NCBI GenBank assembly: GCA_041288195.1
Contig: JBGGME010000045.1
Coordinates: 6,865-70,864, forward strand
DNA from: AWTP1-13 sp041288195
Lineage (GTDB): Bacteria > Pseudomonadota > Alphaproteobacteria > Rhizobiales > Hyphomicrobiaceae
Direction of reading: 5' to 3'
DNA: 64,000 nt
Shown here piece by piece: positions 33,457 through 42,478 of this stretch. The notes beneath the pieces were generated by a model that saw only the letters and a program-made list of their open reading frames with translations, did no database searches and had not been told where the DNA came from. The position numbers and the translations under genes are program-made. The number at the start of each line of letters is the position of its first letter. The first letter of the stretch is position 1.

Positions 33457-33651
33457 CTAGCCCGGCGGACGGTCGCTGAACAGGAAGCCGCCCTTGGCCT
33501 TGGATTCCTTGGAGCTTTCGACGATCTGCACCAGCACCGCTTCCGGCTTGACGTTGAAGTTCTTCACGACGGCGTCCGTGATCTCCTTCACCAGCATACG
33601 CTTCTGATCGAGCGTGCGGCCTTCCACCGCATGAACGTAGACTTCGGGCAT
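33457..33651 (-). CDS. 4-oxalocrotonate tautomerase family protein
   Basis: A 64-residue tautomerase-superfamily protein. The start at 33651 puts the catalytic proline at position 2 (MPEVYVHAVEGRT), which becomes the N-terminus after Met removal. An arginine at residue 12 matches the family. The rest (KRMLVKEITDAVVKNFNVKPEAVLV) is the usual beta-alpha-beta fold. It probably isomerises a 2-hydroxymuconate-like product or a related enol in aromatic breakdown. It is divergent from the metallo-hydrolase at 33832. Confidence 0.9.
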   Translation of the reverse strand: MPEVYVHAVEGRTLDQKRMLVKEITDAVVKNFNVKPEAVLVQIVESSKESKAKGGFLFSDRPPG

Positions 33652-33790
33652 CGCATCCTCCGGCTTTGCTTGTGCAGGCTCGCCACTTGATCCTACGAGG
33701 CTGCGGCGCACCTGACCAGCGCCCGTTGCGGTTGGCCATGCAGGGCGTGCTGGCTATGATCGCTCCCAACCGACGCAGGGCGAGACGATC

Positions 33791-33826
33791 GTGCGCAAGC
33801 AAGAGGGCGTGCGCGAGCAAGAGGGC
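33791..33826. repeat. 18-bp tandem duplication upstream of the metallo-hydrolase
   Basis: GTGCGCAAGCAAGAGGGC is followed directly by GTGCGCGAGCAAGAGGGC (17 of 18 bases identical), ending 5 bp before the ATG at 33832. It therefore contains or abuts the ribosome-binding site of that gene. Confidence 0.8.
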
Positions 33827-33831
33827 AAGTG

Positions 33832-34719
33832 ATGCACACCACCAGGATCGGAGACTACAGCGTCGGCCGGATCACCGAGATCCAGTTCGCGCCGTTCGCC
33901 GCGACCGAGTTCTTTCCGGCCGCCACGCCGGAGATGGTGCAGGCGGCGAGCCGGGCGCTGCCCGGGCGCTTCAGCGACGACGGCAAGATCGTCATGAGCT
34001 TCCACGCCTTCGTGCTCAGGACCGGCCGCCACACCATCATGGTCGACACCTGCTGCGGCGCCGACAAGCCGCGTCCGGGCCGCGAGCAGTTCAACGTCGG
34101 CAAGCAGGACTTCATCGCCGGGCTCGCCGCCGTCGGCGTCAAGCCGGAGGAGGTGACGCACGTCATGTGCACGCACCTGCACTGGGACCACGTGGGGTGG
34201 AACACCAGGCTCGTCGACGGCCGCTGGGTGCCCACCTTCCCGAACGCGAAGTACATCATGGCCAAGCGCGAATACGACTACTGGGACGGCGTCTACGCCA
34301 AGGAGAAGGGCAAGCAGGACAACATGCACGCGCTGGGCTTCGAGGACAGCGTGCTCCCCGTGATGCGAGCCGAGAAGGCGATCCTGGTGGCCGACGACTA
34401 CGAGCTCGACAAGGGCATCTCGCTCGAGCCCTGCCACGGGCACTCGCCGGGGCACGTGGTCATCAACGTCGCCTCGGGCGGCAAGAAGGGCGTGTTCATC
34501 GGCGACGTCATCCACCATCCGATCCAGCTCCTCCATCCGGAGCTGTCGACCCGGGCCGACTTCGACCAAAACGCCGCACGCGCGAGCCGCACGGCGCTGA
34601 TCGAGAAGCACGCGGGCACCGGCACCCTCGTGCTGCCACAGCACTTCGCCACCCCGACCTGCGGCACCATCGAGCGCGCCGGCGGCGCCTTCCGCTTCGA
34701 CTTCATCCAGGGCAGTTGA
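33832..34719 (+). CDS. metallo-beta-lactamase-fold hydrolase
   Basis: Cytoplasmic MBL-fold hydrolase of 295 residues. Metal ligands are visible: THLHWDHVGWN (HxHxDH, about residue 118), a histidine in PCHGHSPGH, an aspartate in FIGDVIHHP and a histidine in LPQHFATP. This is the lactonase/general esterase branch. Candidate roles include ring-opening lactone hydrolysis. The start is ATG 33832 (GTG 33829 is possible). Its stop overlaps the TTG start of the MmgE/PrpD gene by 3 bp in a TTGA arrangement. Confidence 0.9.
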   Translation: MHTTRIGDYSVGRITEIQFAPFAATEFFPAATPEMVQAASRALPGRFSDDGKIVMSFHAFVLRTGRHTIMVDTCCGADKPRPGREQFNVGKQDFIAGLAAVGVKPEEVTHVMCTHLHWDHVGWNTRLVDGRWVPTFPNAKYIMAKREYDYWDGVYAKEKGKQDNMHALGFEDSVLPVMRAEKAILVADDYELDKGISLEPCHGHSPGHVVINVASGGKKGVFIGDVIHHPIQLLHPELSTRADFDQNAARASRTALIEKHAGTGTLVLPQHFATPTCGTIERAGGAFRFDFIQGS

Positions 34720-36101
34720 CCTTGCGCGGGAAAGCACCGTTGGGCCCTACGCAGCGTCTCGCCGAGTTCGTCGCGGGGCTCGAGTTCTCCGATCTGCCGG
34801 ACGCCGTCGTCGCGCAGACCTGCGATGTCGTGCTCGACACGGTCGGCTGCGCGCTCGGCGCCTGGCGGGACGATGCGGAGAAGGCCGAGATCGCCCGCAG
34901 CCTGGCGCTGAGCTTTGCCTCGGCGCCTGCGGCCGCCGTCTGGGGCGGAGGCGGCGCGCAAGCGGATGCGAGCCTGGCCGCACTCGCCAACGGCATCCTC
35001 GCCAACGCGGCCGACTTCGACGACACCCACAAGCGCGCGCTGCTGCACACGGGCTCGGTGATCGTGCCGCCGGCGCTGGCGCTGGCCGAAGCGCTGAAGC
35101 TCGACGGCAGGTCGGTCGTCGCCGCGGTGGTGGCGGGCTACGAGGTGGCCGTGCGCGTCGGCATGGCCGTGATGCCCACGCACTACCGCTTCTGGCACTC
35201 GACCGCCACCAACGGCACGTTCGGCGCCGCGGCGGTCGCCGCCCGCGCGATGGGTCTCGACGCGGACAGGGCGCAGATGGCGCTGGGCTTTGCCGGCACG
35301 CAGGCGGCCGGCCTCAACACCTTCTTCACCTCGGGCGACTTCACCAAGAGCCTGCATCCCGGCAAGGCCGCCTTCAACGGCGTGCTCTCGGCGCGGCTCG
35401 CGGCGCTCGGCGCCAGCAGCCCCCCGACCATGCTGGAGCATGAGAAGGGCTACCTGCAGGCCTTCTCGCTCGAGCCGAAAGCGGCGGCGCTGACCGAGGG
35501 GCTCGGGCACACCTGGGAGATCCTGCAGAACGGGTTCGAGTTCTTCCCCTCGATCCTGGCAAGCCATGCGGCAATCCAGGCGACGCTCGACGTCGTCGGC
35601 GCGCACGACGTGAAAGCTGCCGATATCGCCGCCATCACCAACGAGACCTACGCGACGGTGGCGAGCCACTTCTCGGCCAAGACCGTTACGACGGCGATGG
35701 GCGCGCGGGTGAGCGTGCCCTACTGCGTGGCGGTTGCCGCCCTCGACCGCGAGGTCGGGCAGGCGCAGTTCGCGCCCGAGCGCGTGGCAAGGGCCGACGT
35801 GCAGGACCTGCTCGGGCGCACCGACGTCGTGGCGGTGCCGGAGCTGACGAAGCTCTACCCCGAGAAGTTCCCCGCGCGCGTCACTCTCACGCTGCGCGAC
35901 GGGCGCAAGCTGACCGCCACGCGCCACTTCCCCAAGGGCGACCCGCAGGAGCCGCTGACGCCCTCCGAGATCGAGGCCAAGTTCCTCGCCAACGCCGCAG
36001 CCCGGCTTTCCAAGGCGCAGGCCGCGGAAGCCGTGCGCCTGATCCGAGGTCTGCCCGGGCTCAAAGACCTCGCTCGGCTTCACGCTCTGCTGGCGATGTA
36101 G
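34716..36101 (+). CDS. MmgE/PrpD family protein
   Basis: Member of the 2-methylcitrate dehydratase / iminodisuccinate epimerase family, 461 residues if started at TTG 34716. That TTG overlaps the TGA of the preceding gene; later TTG codons at 34722 and 34740 are alternatives, and no ATG is near. Family marks: VVAQTCDVVLDTVGCALGA, NAADFDDTHKRALLHTGSVIVPPALALAEA in pieces, THYRFWHSTATNGTFGAAAVAA, TKSLHPGKAAFNGV and FEFFPSILASHAAIQ. Its 3' end overlaps the convergent DMT transporter by 41 bp. The substrate is unknown. Confidence 0.9.
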   Translation: MTLRGKAPLGPTQRLAEFVAGLEFSDLPDAVVAQTCDVVLDTVGCALGAWRDDAEKAEIARSLALSFASAPAAAVWGGGGAQADASLAALANGILANAADFDDTHKRALLHTGSVIVPPALALAEALKLDGRSVVAAVVAGYEVAVRVGMAVMPTHYRFWHSTATNGTFGAAAVAARAMGLDADRAQMALGFAGTQAAGLNTFFTSGDFTKSLHPGKAAFNGVLSARLAALGASSPPTMLEHEKGYLQAFSLEPKAAALTEGLGHTWEILQNGFEFFPSILASHAAIQATLDVVGAHDVKAADIAAITNETYATVASHFSAKTVTTAMGARVSVPYCVAVAALDREVGQAQFAPERVARADVQDLLGRTDVVAVPELTKLYPEKFPARVTLTLRDGRKLTATRHFPKGDPQEPLTPSEIEAKFLANAAARLSKAQAAEAVRLIRGLPGLKDLARLHALLAM

Positions 36102-37002
36102 CGGGCGGCGTGCGGTCCGTCGTGCCGACGGCGATGCCGCCGAGGATCAGCGCCATGGCGACGATCAGCGACGGGTCCAGCGCCTCGCCCAGTGCGAAGG
36201 TCGAGAACAGCGTGCCGACCACCGGCGTCGCCAGCACGCCGAGCGAGGTCGTGATCGCCGGCAGGCTGCGGTTGACGGTCGCCATCGCCCAGTAGGCGAC
36301 GACGATGCCGAAGATGCTGGCAAACAGGAACAGCCCCACGAGCTTGGGGTTCCAGTCGATATGGCGCGGGGCGCCTTCCAAGGCGAAGGCAAGCGCCCCC
36401 AGCACGACCATCGCCACCAGCACCTCCCAGAACACGAGCTGGAACGGCGTGGCGATCCAGGTGTGCGCGCGCACGTGCAGGATGCTCGCGGCCCAGCAGA
36501 AGGCGCCGAGCAGGATCATGCCGTTGCCGAGCACGGCGTTCCTATCGCTCCAGTCGAAGGCCAGCGGGTTGAACATCACGGCCAGCCCCGCCACGCCGAT
36601 GGCGACGCCGAGCGCGCGCCGCGGCGTGATTCGCTCCCCCAGGAACAGCCGTGCGCCGGGCACGACCCACAGCGGCGCTGTGTAGCCGAGCACGACCGAG
36701 CGCCCCGCCGGAATGAACTGGATGCCGACCGCCAGCAACGCGGCGAAGATCACCATGTGCAGCAGCGAGATGTTGAGCACGACGATCCAGTCGCGGCGCG
36801 GGGGCAGGATCAGGTTGCCGGTGGCGATGAGGACAACCAGCAGGGCCACGATGGCGATGACCGAGCGGATTGCCGACGCCCACAGCGGCGACACCTCGGC
36901 CACGATCGCCTTCATCACCGGCCACGTGATGCCCCACGACAGCACGACCACGGCAAACAGCAGGATCGCCGCGGTGCGGGAGAGCGTGGCGTTGGTGGTC
37001 AT
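36061..37002 (-). CDS. EamA/DMT-family transporter
   Basis: Inner-membrane exporter-type protein with ten predicted helices in two EamA repeats, 313 residues from ATG 37002 (MTTNATLSRTAAILL). Marks: FAVVVLSWGITWPVMK, the conserved ARLFLGERITPRRALGVAIGVAGL segment in pieces, and TPVVGTLFSTFALGEALDPSLIVAMALILGGI. The substrate (amino acid, metabolite or drug) is not predictable. The gene is convergent and overlaps mmgE by 41 bp. A palindromic repeat starts only 5 bp upstream of its start codon. Confidence 0.92.
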   Translation of the reverse strand: MTTNATLSRTAAILLFAVVVLSWGITWPVMKAIVAEVSPLWASAIRSVIAIVALLVVLIATGNLILPPRRDWIVVLNISLLHMVIFAALLAVGIQFIPAGRSVVLGYTAPLWVVPGARLFLGERITPRRALGVAIGVAGLAVMFNPLAFDWSDRNAVLGNGMILLGAFCWAASILHVRAHTWIATPFQLVFWEVLVAMVVLGALAFALEGAPRHIDWNPKLVGLFLFASIFGIVVAYWAMATVNRSLPAITTSLGVLATPVVGTLFSTFALGEALDPSLIVAMALILGGIAVGTTDRTPPATSPAEREAERGL

Positions 37003-37006
37003 CTCG

Positions 37007-37164
37007 TAGGTCGGGTTGGCGCGGGCAGCGCGGTTGAGAGTCCGTCTCGACGTAGAACCGCGCGTAACCCGACATGGCCTCGGCGATTGGCGATGTTGGG
37101 TTACGCGCGGATCGACGTCACGGAGCACGATGGTAGAGCACTGCCCGCGCTAACCCAACCTACA
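37007..37164. repeat. double GTAGGTTGGGTTA-family palindromic repeat
   Basis: Two units: GTAGGTCGGGTTGGCGC to CGCGTAACCCGAC (37007-37073), then GTTGGGTTACGCG to GCGCTAACCCAACCTAC (37094-37164). The same elements occur as a single unit at 2148-2238. It occupies the space between the DMT transporter start and the dehydrogenase stop. Confidence 0.8.
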
Positions 37165-37167
37165 TTG

Positions 37168-38142
37168 CTACCACGCCTTGAACGGCGTCTCGGCGACGGG
37201 GGTCTTCGGCGGCTTGCCCTCGGCGAAGGCGGCGAGGTTGTCGACCACCAGCTGGCCCATCATGCCGCGGGTGTAGGTCGAGGCCGAGCCGACGTGCGGG
37301 AACAGCGTGACGTTGTCGAGCTCGAGGAAGGCCGGGTTGATCTTGGGCTCGCCGACGAACACGTCGAGGCCCGCACGGTGGATCTTCCCCGCCTTCAGTG
37401 CCGCGATCAGCGCCGCCTCGTCGACCACCGAGCCGCGCGCCATGTTGATGAAGATGCCGCGCGGGCCCAGCGCCTCGAGCACGGCGGCGCTGACGATGTT
37501 CTGCGTCGCTGGCCCGCCCGGCAGGATGGCGATCAGCGTGTCGACGTCGCGCGCCATGGCGACGAGATCGTTGTAGTAGCGGTTGGCGACGCCCTTCTGC
37601 GGGTTGCGCGAGTAATAGCTGACCGGCCGGCCGAACGCCTCGATGCGCCTGGCGATCGCCTGGCCGATGCGGCCGAAGCCGACCATGCCGATGGTGCGGT
37701 CGCGCAGCGAGGCTGCCGTCAGCCGGTAGTCGCCCTCGCCGGGCCAACGGCCGTCGCGCAGCCACTTCTCGGCGTCGTAGAACTCGCGCACGGTCGTCAG
37801 CAGCAGCCCGAGCGTTGTGTCTGCGACCTCCTCGGTCAGCACGTCGGGGGTATTGGTGACGATGATGCCGCGCTTGGCGGCCGCCGCCACGTCGATCGAA
37901 TCGTAGCCGACGCCGAAGTTGCCGATCACCTTCAGGTTGGGGCAGAGCGCGATCATCGCCGCGTCGGTCTTCACGCCGGTGTGGCTGCCGGTGCAGATGG
38001 CGCGGACGTCGGGGCCCACCTTCTTCAGCAGCGCGTCGCGGTCCCCCGCCTGGTGCAGCCGGTGCACGGTAAACGATTTGTCGATGCCCTCGTCGATTAG
38101 CGACATCATCGGGCCGGTCGACAGCAGGGCAGGCTTCGCCAT
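37168..38142 (-). CDS. D-2-hydroxyacid dehydrogenase
   Basis: NAD(P)-linked reduction of a 2-oxoacid such as glyoxylate or hydroxypyruvate. The 324-residue protein has the Rossmann motif GMVGFGRIGQAIARR (residues about 150-164), the catalytic arginine in INMARGSVVDEAAL, the glutamate in VFVGEPKIN and the histidine in LFPHVGSAS. The start at 38142 is MAKPALLSTG; upstream in-frame codons lack a good SD. It is divergent from the flavin oxidoreductase at 38262. Confidence 0.94.
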   Translation of the reverse strand: MAKPALLSTGPMMSLIDEGIDKSFTVHRLHQAGDRDALLKKVGPDVRAICTGSHTGVKTDAAMIALCPNLKVIGNFGVGYDSIDVAAAAKRGIIVTNTPDVLTEEVADTTLGLLLTTVREFYDAEKWLRDGRWPGEGDYRLTAASLRDRTIGMVGFGRIGQAIARRIEAFGRPVSYYSRNPQKGVANRYYNDLVAMARDVDTLIAILPGGPATQNIVSAAVLEALGPRGIFINMARGSVVDEAALIAALKAGKIHRAGLDVFVGEPKINPAFLELDNVTLFPHVGSASTYTRGMMGQLVVDNLAAFAEGKPPKTPVAETPFKAW

Positions 38143-38261
38143 GGGGGCTCTCCGGAAAGGCGGGTCCTCGCCTCCTAGCATTCCCCGGCGCGGACGTTCA
38201 ATGTTATTGGCAGCGCCGGAATAGGTTGCGGAGCGCGGCGCACCTACCCCACATATGGGAC

Positions 38262-39878
38262 ATGACCCACGACGCCTACGACGTCGCCATCATCGGCGGC
38301 GGGCACAACGGCCTGACCTGCGCTGCCTATCTGGCGGGCGCCGGGCTGCGCGTCGTCGTGCTCGAGAAGAACGCGGTGGTCGGCGGGGCGGCCGTCACGG
38401 AGGAGTTCCACCCGGGCTTCCGCAACTCGGTCGCCGCCTACACGGTGAGCCTGCTCAGCCCCGTTGTGATCGCCGATCTCGAGCTCGAGCGGCATGGCCT
38501 GAGGATCCTCGAGCGACCGGTCGCCAACTTCTGGCCGGTGGACGAGCGGCGCTCCTTGCTGATGCCCTACGGCATGGTTGCGAGGCAGCGCGCAGTGGCG
38601 GCGTTCTCGGCCAAGGATGCCGAACGGCTGCCGGCCTACGACGCCGCGCTCGAGCGCGCCGCGGACTTCCTGCGCGCGCTCGCACTCAAGGCACCGCCCA
38701 ACGTCGGCGGCGGCATCCTGGAGCTGGCGGGCGGCGCGGGCTTCGGCCGGCGGCTCATGGGTCTTCCGCTCGCCGACAAGCGCATGCTGCTCGACCTCTT
38801 CACCAAGAGCGCATCCGACTTCCTCGATCAGTGGTTCGAGAGCGACATCCTCAAGGGCGCGCTCGCCTTCGACAGCATCGTCGGCGCCTACGCCAGCCCG
38901 CATACGCCGGGCACGGCCTACGTGCTGCTGCACCACTGCTTCGGCGAGGTCAACGGCAAGAGCGGCGTGTGGGGCCATGCCGTCGGCGGCATGGGCGCCA
39001 TCACCAGGGCCATGGCGGATGCGGCGCAGACGCGCGGCGCCGGCATCCGCCTCGAGGCGCCGGTGGCCGGCCTCATCATCGAGGACGGCAGGGTCGCGGG
39101 CGTGCGGCTCGCATCCGGCGAGCGCATTGCCGCACGCACGGTGGCCGCCAACGTGCCGCCGAAGCTGCTGTTCCGCGATCTCGTGCCGGAGGGCGCCGTC
39201 GAGCCGGAACTCGCGGCCCGCTTCAAGGGCCTCAAGTCGGGCTCGGGCACCTTCCGCATGAACGTCGCCCTGTCCGAGCTGCCGGACTTTTTGTGCCGGC
39301 CCGGCAGGCAGCAGCAGGACCACCACGGCTCCGGCATCGTCATCGGCGCCACCATCGACTACCTCGACCGCGCCTATACCGATGCGCGACGCCACGGCTG
39401 GTCGCGCGAGCCTGTTGTGGAGATGCTGATCCCCTCCACGCTCGATGCCTCGCTCGCCCCCGCCGGCGGCCACGTGGCGAGCCTGTTCGTGCAGCACGTG
39501 GCCCCGCACCTCCCTGCCGGCCACAGCTGGGACGAGGCCAAAGCCGAGGTCGCCGATCTCGTCATCGACACGGTCGCCAGGCATGCCCCCAACTTCAAGG
39601 CCAGCGTGATCGGCACCCAAGTGCTCTCCCCGCTCGACCTGGAGCGCCGCTTCGGCATGGTCGACGGCGACATCTTCCACGGCCAGCTGACCCTCGATCA
39701 GCTGTTCTCCGCCCGCCCCGTGCTCGGCCACTCCGACTACCGCATGCCCGTGCCCGGCCTCTACCTCTGTGGCTCCGGCGCACACCCGGGCGGTGGTGTC
39801 ACAGGCTTACCGGGGCGCAATGCGGCCTTTGGAATCATTCGAGATTTCAAGCGCGGCCGCTGGCGCGCCTCGCACTGA
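38262..39878 (+). CDS. FAD-dependent oxidoreductase, phytoene-desaturase/amine-oxidase-like
   Basis: NAD(P)/FAD oxidoreductase of 538 residues. The N-terminal FAD motif VAIIGGGHNGLTCAAYLAGAGLR (residues about 7-29) and GGAAVTEEFHPGFRNS are clear. The C-terminal PGLYLCGSGAHPGGGVTGLPG motif is shared with phytoene desaturases and carotenoid isomerases (pyridine nucleotide-disulfide oxidoreductase domain 2 type). No carotenoid genes are near, so another hydrophobic or amine substrate is likely. The start is ATG 38262. Confidence 0.9.
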   Translation: MTHDAYDVAIIGGGHNGLTCAAYLAGAGLRVVVLEKNAVVGGAAVTEEFHPGFRNSVAAYTVSLLSPVVIADLELERHGLRILERPVANFWPVDERRSLLMPYGMVARQRAVAAFSAKDAERLPAYDAALERAADFLRALALKAPPNVGGGILELAGGAGFGRRLMGLPLADKRMLLDLFTKSASDFLDQWFESDILKGALAFDSIVGAYASPHTPGTAYVLLHHCFGEVNGKSGVWGHAVGGMGAITRAMADAAQTRGAGIRLEAPVAGLIIEDGRVAGVRLASGERIAARTVAANVPPKLLFRDLVPEGAVEPELAARFKGLKSGSGTFRMNVALSELPDFLCRPGRQQQDHHGSGIVIGATIDYLDRAYTDARRHGWSREPVVEMLIPSTLDASLAPAGGHVASLFVQHVAPHLPAGHSWDEAKAEVADLVIDTVARHAPNFKASVIGTQVLSPLDLERRFGMVDGDIFHGQLTLDQLFSARPVLGHSDYRMPVPGLYLCGSGAHPGGGVTGLPGRNAAFGIIRDFKRGRWRASH

Positions 39879-39956
39879 CGGCTCGATTTTCCCGCGCGAA
39901 CGTCCTATATTGGGTGCATCGGACAAGAGGCAGGGCCTAGAACCCTAAAGACACAC

Positions 39957-40346
39957 ATGAGCACGCCCCGACCACGCCCCCAGGTAATGAAGCTGACCGA
40001 CAAGGCAGCCGCGCGCATCAAGGCCATCATGGCCGAGAAGGGCATCGGCAGCGCCGGCCTGCGAATCGGCGTCAAGAAGGGCGGCTGCGCCGGGATGGAA
40101 TACACAATGGACTGGGCGTCCGAGCAGAAGCCCTATGACGAGGTGATCGAGAGGGACGGCGCGCGCGTGCTGATCGACCCCAAGGCCGTCATGTACCTCC
40201 TCGGCACCGAGATGGACTACAAGACCGACAAGCTCTCGGCCCAGTTCGTGTTCTCCAACCCGAACCAGACGAGCGCGTGCGGCTGCGGCGAATCGGTGAA
40301 CCTCGCGCCCGCGCCCGGCGACAAGCTCGAGGCGCTGCGGAGCTGA
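39957..40346 (+). CDS. sufA: iron-sulfur cluster assembly scaffold, SufA/IscA/HesB type
   Basis: A-type carrier that passes Fe-S clusters to apoproteins. The 129-residue protein has an extra N-terminal tail, then MKLTDKAAARIKAIM, GLRIGVKKGGCAGMEY and the C-terminal CGCGESV. The three cluster-binding cysteines are present. The gene stands 78 bp after the flavin oxidoreductase and 6 bp from the convergent GT87 stop. No other suf genes are in the window, so in this genome the suf cluster presumably lies elsewhere. Confidence 0.93.
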   Translation: MSTPRPRPQVMKLTDKAAARIKAIMAEKGIGSAGLRIGVKKGGCAGMEYTMDWASEQKPYDEVIERDGARVLIDPKAVMYLLGTEMDYKTDKLSAQFVFSNPNQTSACGCGESVNLAPAPGDKLEALRS

Positions 40347-40352
40347 TCCCGG

Positions 40353-41564
40353 CTAGCGATGTGCGGCCTCGGTCCTGGCCTTCGCCGGGACCATGACTTC
40401 TGCGCGCCTGAGGACGAGGCCCAGCGCGGCGATCAGCACGATCGGCGTGAGCGAGACGAGGGTCATCTCGGCGATCGAGCGCGCCGCCAGCGGCAGCACC
40501 CATAGCGCTGTCAGCATGGAGACCTCCCAGGGCGCGAAGCCCTGGCGCAGCCCGTGCGCCGCGAGGAAGGCAATGGCGGGCGCCAGCACGACCAAGTCGT
40601 AGTCGAGGAAGTAGGGCGTGGCGATCAGGCTGGCCAGGATGAGGCCCGCGGCCTTGAGCTCGAAGACCGCGCTCGAGCGCCACAGCATCACGATCGCCAC
40701 GGCGCAGCCGAGCGCAACCAGCATCTGCGCCGCATTCGCGACGGCCATCGGCACGCCGATGAGCCGCAGCCCGGCATAGACGCTCTGGATCTTGTGGAAG
40801 CCCGGCGCGCCCTCCATCACCACGCGGCGCGCCATGCCGAGCGAATGCCAGAATGCGGTGAACACGTCCGGCCCGAAGGCAATCGATGTCAGCCCGGCGA
40901 CGGCGAGCACGGTGACGGCGGCAGCCGCGATCGTGCGCCAGCGCCCGGTCGCAACCAGCGCCAACGGGAGCAGCAGCCCGAACTGCGGCTTGTAGGCGAG
41001 GCAGCCCAAGAGCACGCCGGCGAGCAGCGGCCGGCGGTCGAGCACGAGCAGCGCGCCGCCCAGCAGCGCCGCCGTGATGAACCCATTGTGGCCGTGCGTG
41101 ACGTTGACGAACACGGCCGGGAAGGCGAGCGCCGGCAGCCACGCCTCGGGCCGCCCGGCAATGCGCGTGACGACGGCGAGATAGGGGAGAAGCGTCACGG
41201 CCTGGTAGAGCGCGAGCGCGGCGAGAAAGGGGAGCGTGGCGAGCGCCGCCGCCAGCAGCAGGAACATCGGCGGGTAGTGCCAGCCGAAATAGGGGATGTC
41301 GGCGCGGCCCGATACTTCTTTCTGCACGGCGTGGTGGGCGTCGAAGTCGTAGGCTGCGCCCGCCTTGCCATCGAGCGCCAGCCGCCCCGCCGAATAGACG
41401 TTGGCGAAGTCGGTGCCGAGCGGGCGCCCGGCGCGGTCGACGAGGCCGTCGGAGGTCGCGAGCAGCGCGACGATGGCGACCGCATAGGCCGCGAGCAGCA
41501 GGATCGAATAGACGCACAGCCGCTCGCGCGTCACGAAGCTTCCCGATCTCAGCGCCTGCAGCAT
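40353..41564 (-). CDS. GT87-type (DUF2029) membrane glycosyltransferase-like protein
   Basis: Polytopic inner-membrane protein of 403 residues with about ten helices. It resembles the GT87 family of polyprenol-phosphate-mannose-dependent mannosyltransferases. Family-type pieces include the GTDFANVYSAGRLAL loop after the first helix, FGWHYPPMFLLLA, LLGCLAYKPQFGLLLPLALV and TPYFLDYDLVVLAPAIA. Glycan role and acceptor are unknown. Start ATG 41564. It is convergent with sufA. Confidence 0.85.
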   Translation of the reverse strand: MLQALRSGSFVTRERLCVYSILLLAAYAVAIVALLATSDGLVDRAGRPLGTDFANVYSAGRLALDGKAGAAYDFDAHHAVQKEVSGRADIPYFGWHYPPMFLLLAAALATLPFLAALALYQAVTLLPYLAVVTRIAGRPEAWLPALAFPAVFVNVTHGHNGFITAALLGGALLVLDRRPLLAGVLLGCLAYKPQFGLLLPLALVATGRWRTIAAAAVTVLAVAGLTSIAFGPDVFTAFWHSLGMARRVVMEGAPGFHKIQSVYAGLRLIGVPMAVANAAQMLVALGCAVAIVMLWRSSAVFELKAAGLILASLIATPYFLDYDLVVLAPAIAFLAAHGLRQGFAPWEVSMLTALWVLPLAARSIAEMTLVSLTPIVLIAALGLVLRRAEVMVPAKARTEAAHR

Positions 41565-41610
41565 AGCGCAGAGGCTAGGCGCCCTCGCCTACGGAATGGT
41601 TAAGGCGCCT

Positions 41611-41719
41611 GTCATTCCCGCCAAGCGCAGCGCAGAGCGGGAATCCAGCCTCAGACACCACAATCGTCATTGATCGCCGCTGGATTCCCGCTGACGCGCT
41701 GCGCGCTCGCGGGAATGAC
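41611..41719. repeat. GTCATTCCCG-family palindromic repeat
   Basis: Arms GTCATTCCCG (41611-41620) and CGGGAATGAC (41710-41719) are perfect inverted complements, with inner GCGGGAATCCAG and CTGGATTCCCGC also paired. It is a sequence variant of the GTCATCCCGG family and fills the gap between the MBL gene and the GT87 gene. Confidence 0.85.
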
Positions 41720-41727
41720 AACGCGCC

Positions 41728-42366
41728 CTACTGGATGAACGGGTTGTTCTGCCGCTCCTCGCCGAGCGTGCTCATGGGGCCGTGGCCGCAGATGAACACG
41801 AGGTCGTCGCCGAGGGGGAGCAGCTTGGTCTTGATGGCCGAGATCAGCGCGTCGTGGTCGCCGTAGGGAAAGTCGGTGCGGCCGATCGAGCCCTGGAACA
41901 GCACGTCGCCGACCAGCGCAAAGCGCTGCGCGTCGTTGACCAGCACCACCGAGCCCGGCGAATGGCCCGGGCAGTGCAGGATCTTGAACGTGTTGCCGGC
42001 CACCGTCACGGTGTCGCCCTCATCGAGCCAGCGGTCCGGCGTGACATTGCGCATGCCGGGCACCCCCATGCTCAGCCCCTGAGCGGCGAGGCCATCGAGC
42101 AGGAACTTGTCGGCCTGGTGCGGGCCCTCGATGGGGATGCCGCCGAGCTTCTCCTTGAGCTCGGCCGCGCCGCCGGCGTGATCGAGATGGCCATGGGTGA
42201 GGATGATCTTCTCCAGCGTCATGCCGGTCTGCTTGATGCCGGCCTCGATGCGGGCAAGGTCGCCGCCGGGATCGACCACGGCGCCCACCTTGCTCGCCTC
42301 GTCCCACAGCAGCGTGCAGTTCTGCTGGAACGGCGTGACGGGAACGATGGCGGCTTTGAGCGGCAT
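41728..42366 (-). CDS. glyoxalase-II-like metallo-hydrolase
   Basis: MBL-fold hydrolase of the YcbL/GloB type, 212 residues from ATG 42366 (MPLKAAIVPVTPFQQNC). Ligands: THGHLDHAGGA (HxHxDH, about residue 60), HCPGHSPGS, VGDVLFQGSIGRTDFP and CGHGPM. The GSIGRTDFP segment is typical of short glyoxalase-II relatives. It may hydrolyse glutathione thioesters. It follows the Shedu-like gene by 112 bp on the same strand. Confidence 0.93.
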   Translation of the reverse strand: MPLKAAIVPVTPFQQNCTLLWDEASKVGAVVDPGGDLARIEAGIKQTGMTLEKIILTHGHLDHAGGAAELKEKLGGIPIEGPHQADKFLLDGLAAQGLSMGVPGMRNVTPDRWLDEGDTVTVAGNTFKILHCPGHSPGSVVLVNDAQRFALVGDVLFQGSIGRTDFPYGDHDALISAIKTKLLPLGDDLVFICGHGPMSTLGEERQNNPFIQ

Positions 42367-42478
42367 GTGGGGGTTGCCTCGCGCTGCGGAGGGGCCAGTC
42401 CTAGTCGAAGCGGAGGGGGCGGTCCACCACAGTATTACCGCCGGGCGAAGACAGAATGGCATCCCATGAGGCAGCGCG

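Noticed and set aside
34720..35000. MmgE/PrpD start far upstream at 33666 in the same open frame
   Set aside because: That part of the frame overlaps the metallo-hydrolase in another frame and has shadow-like composition.
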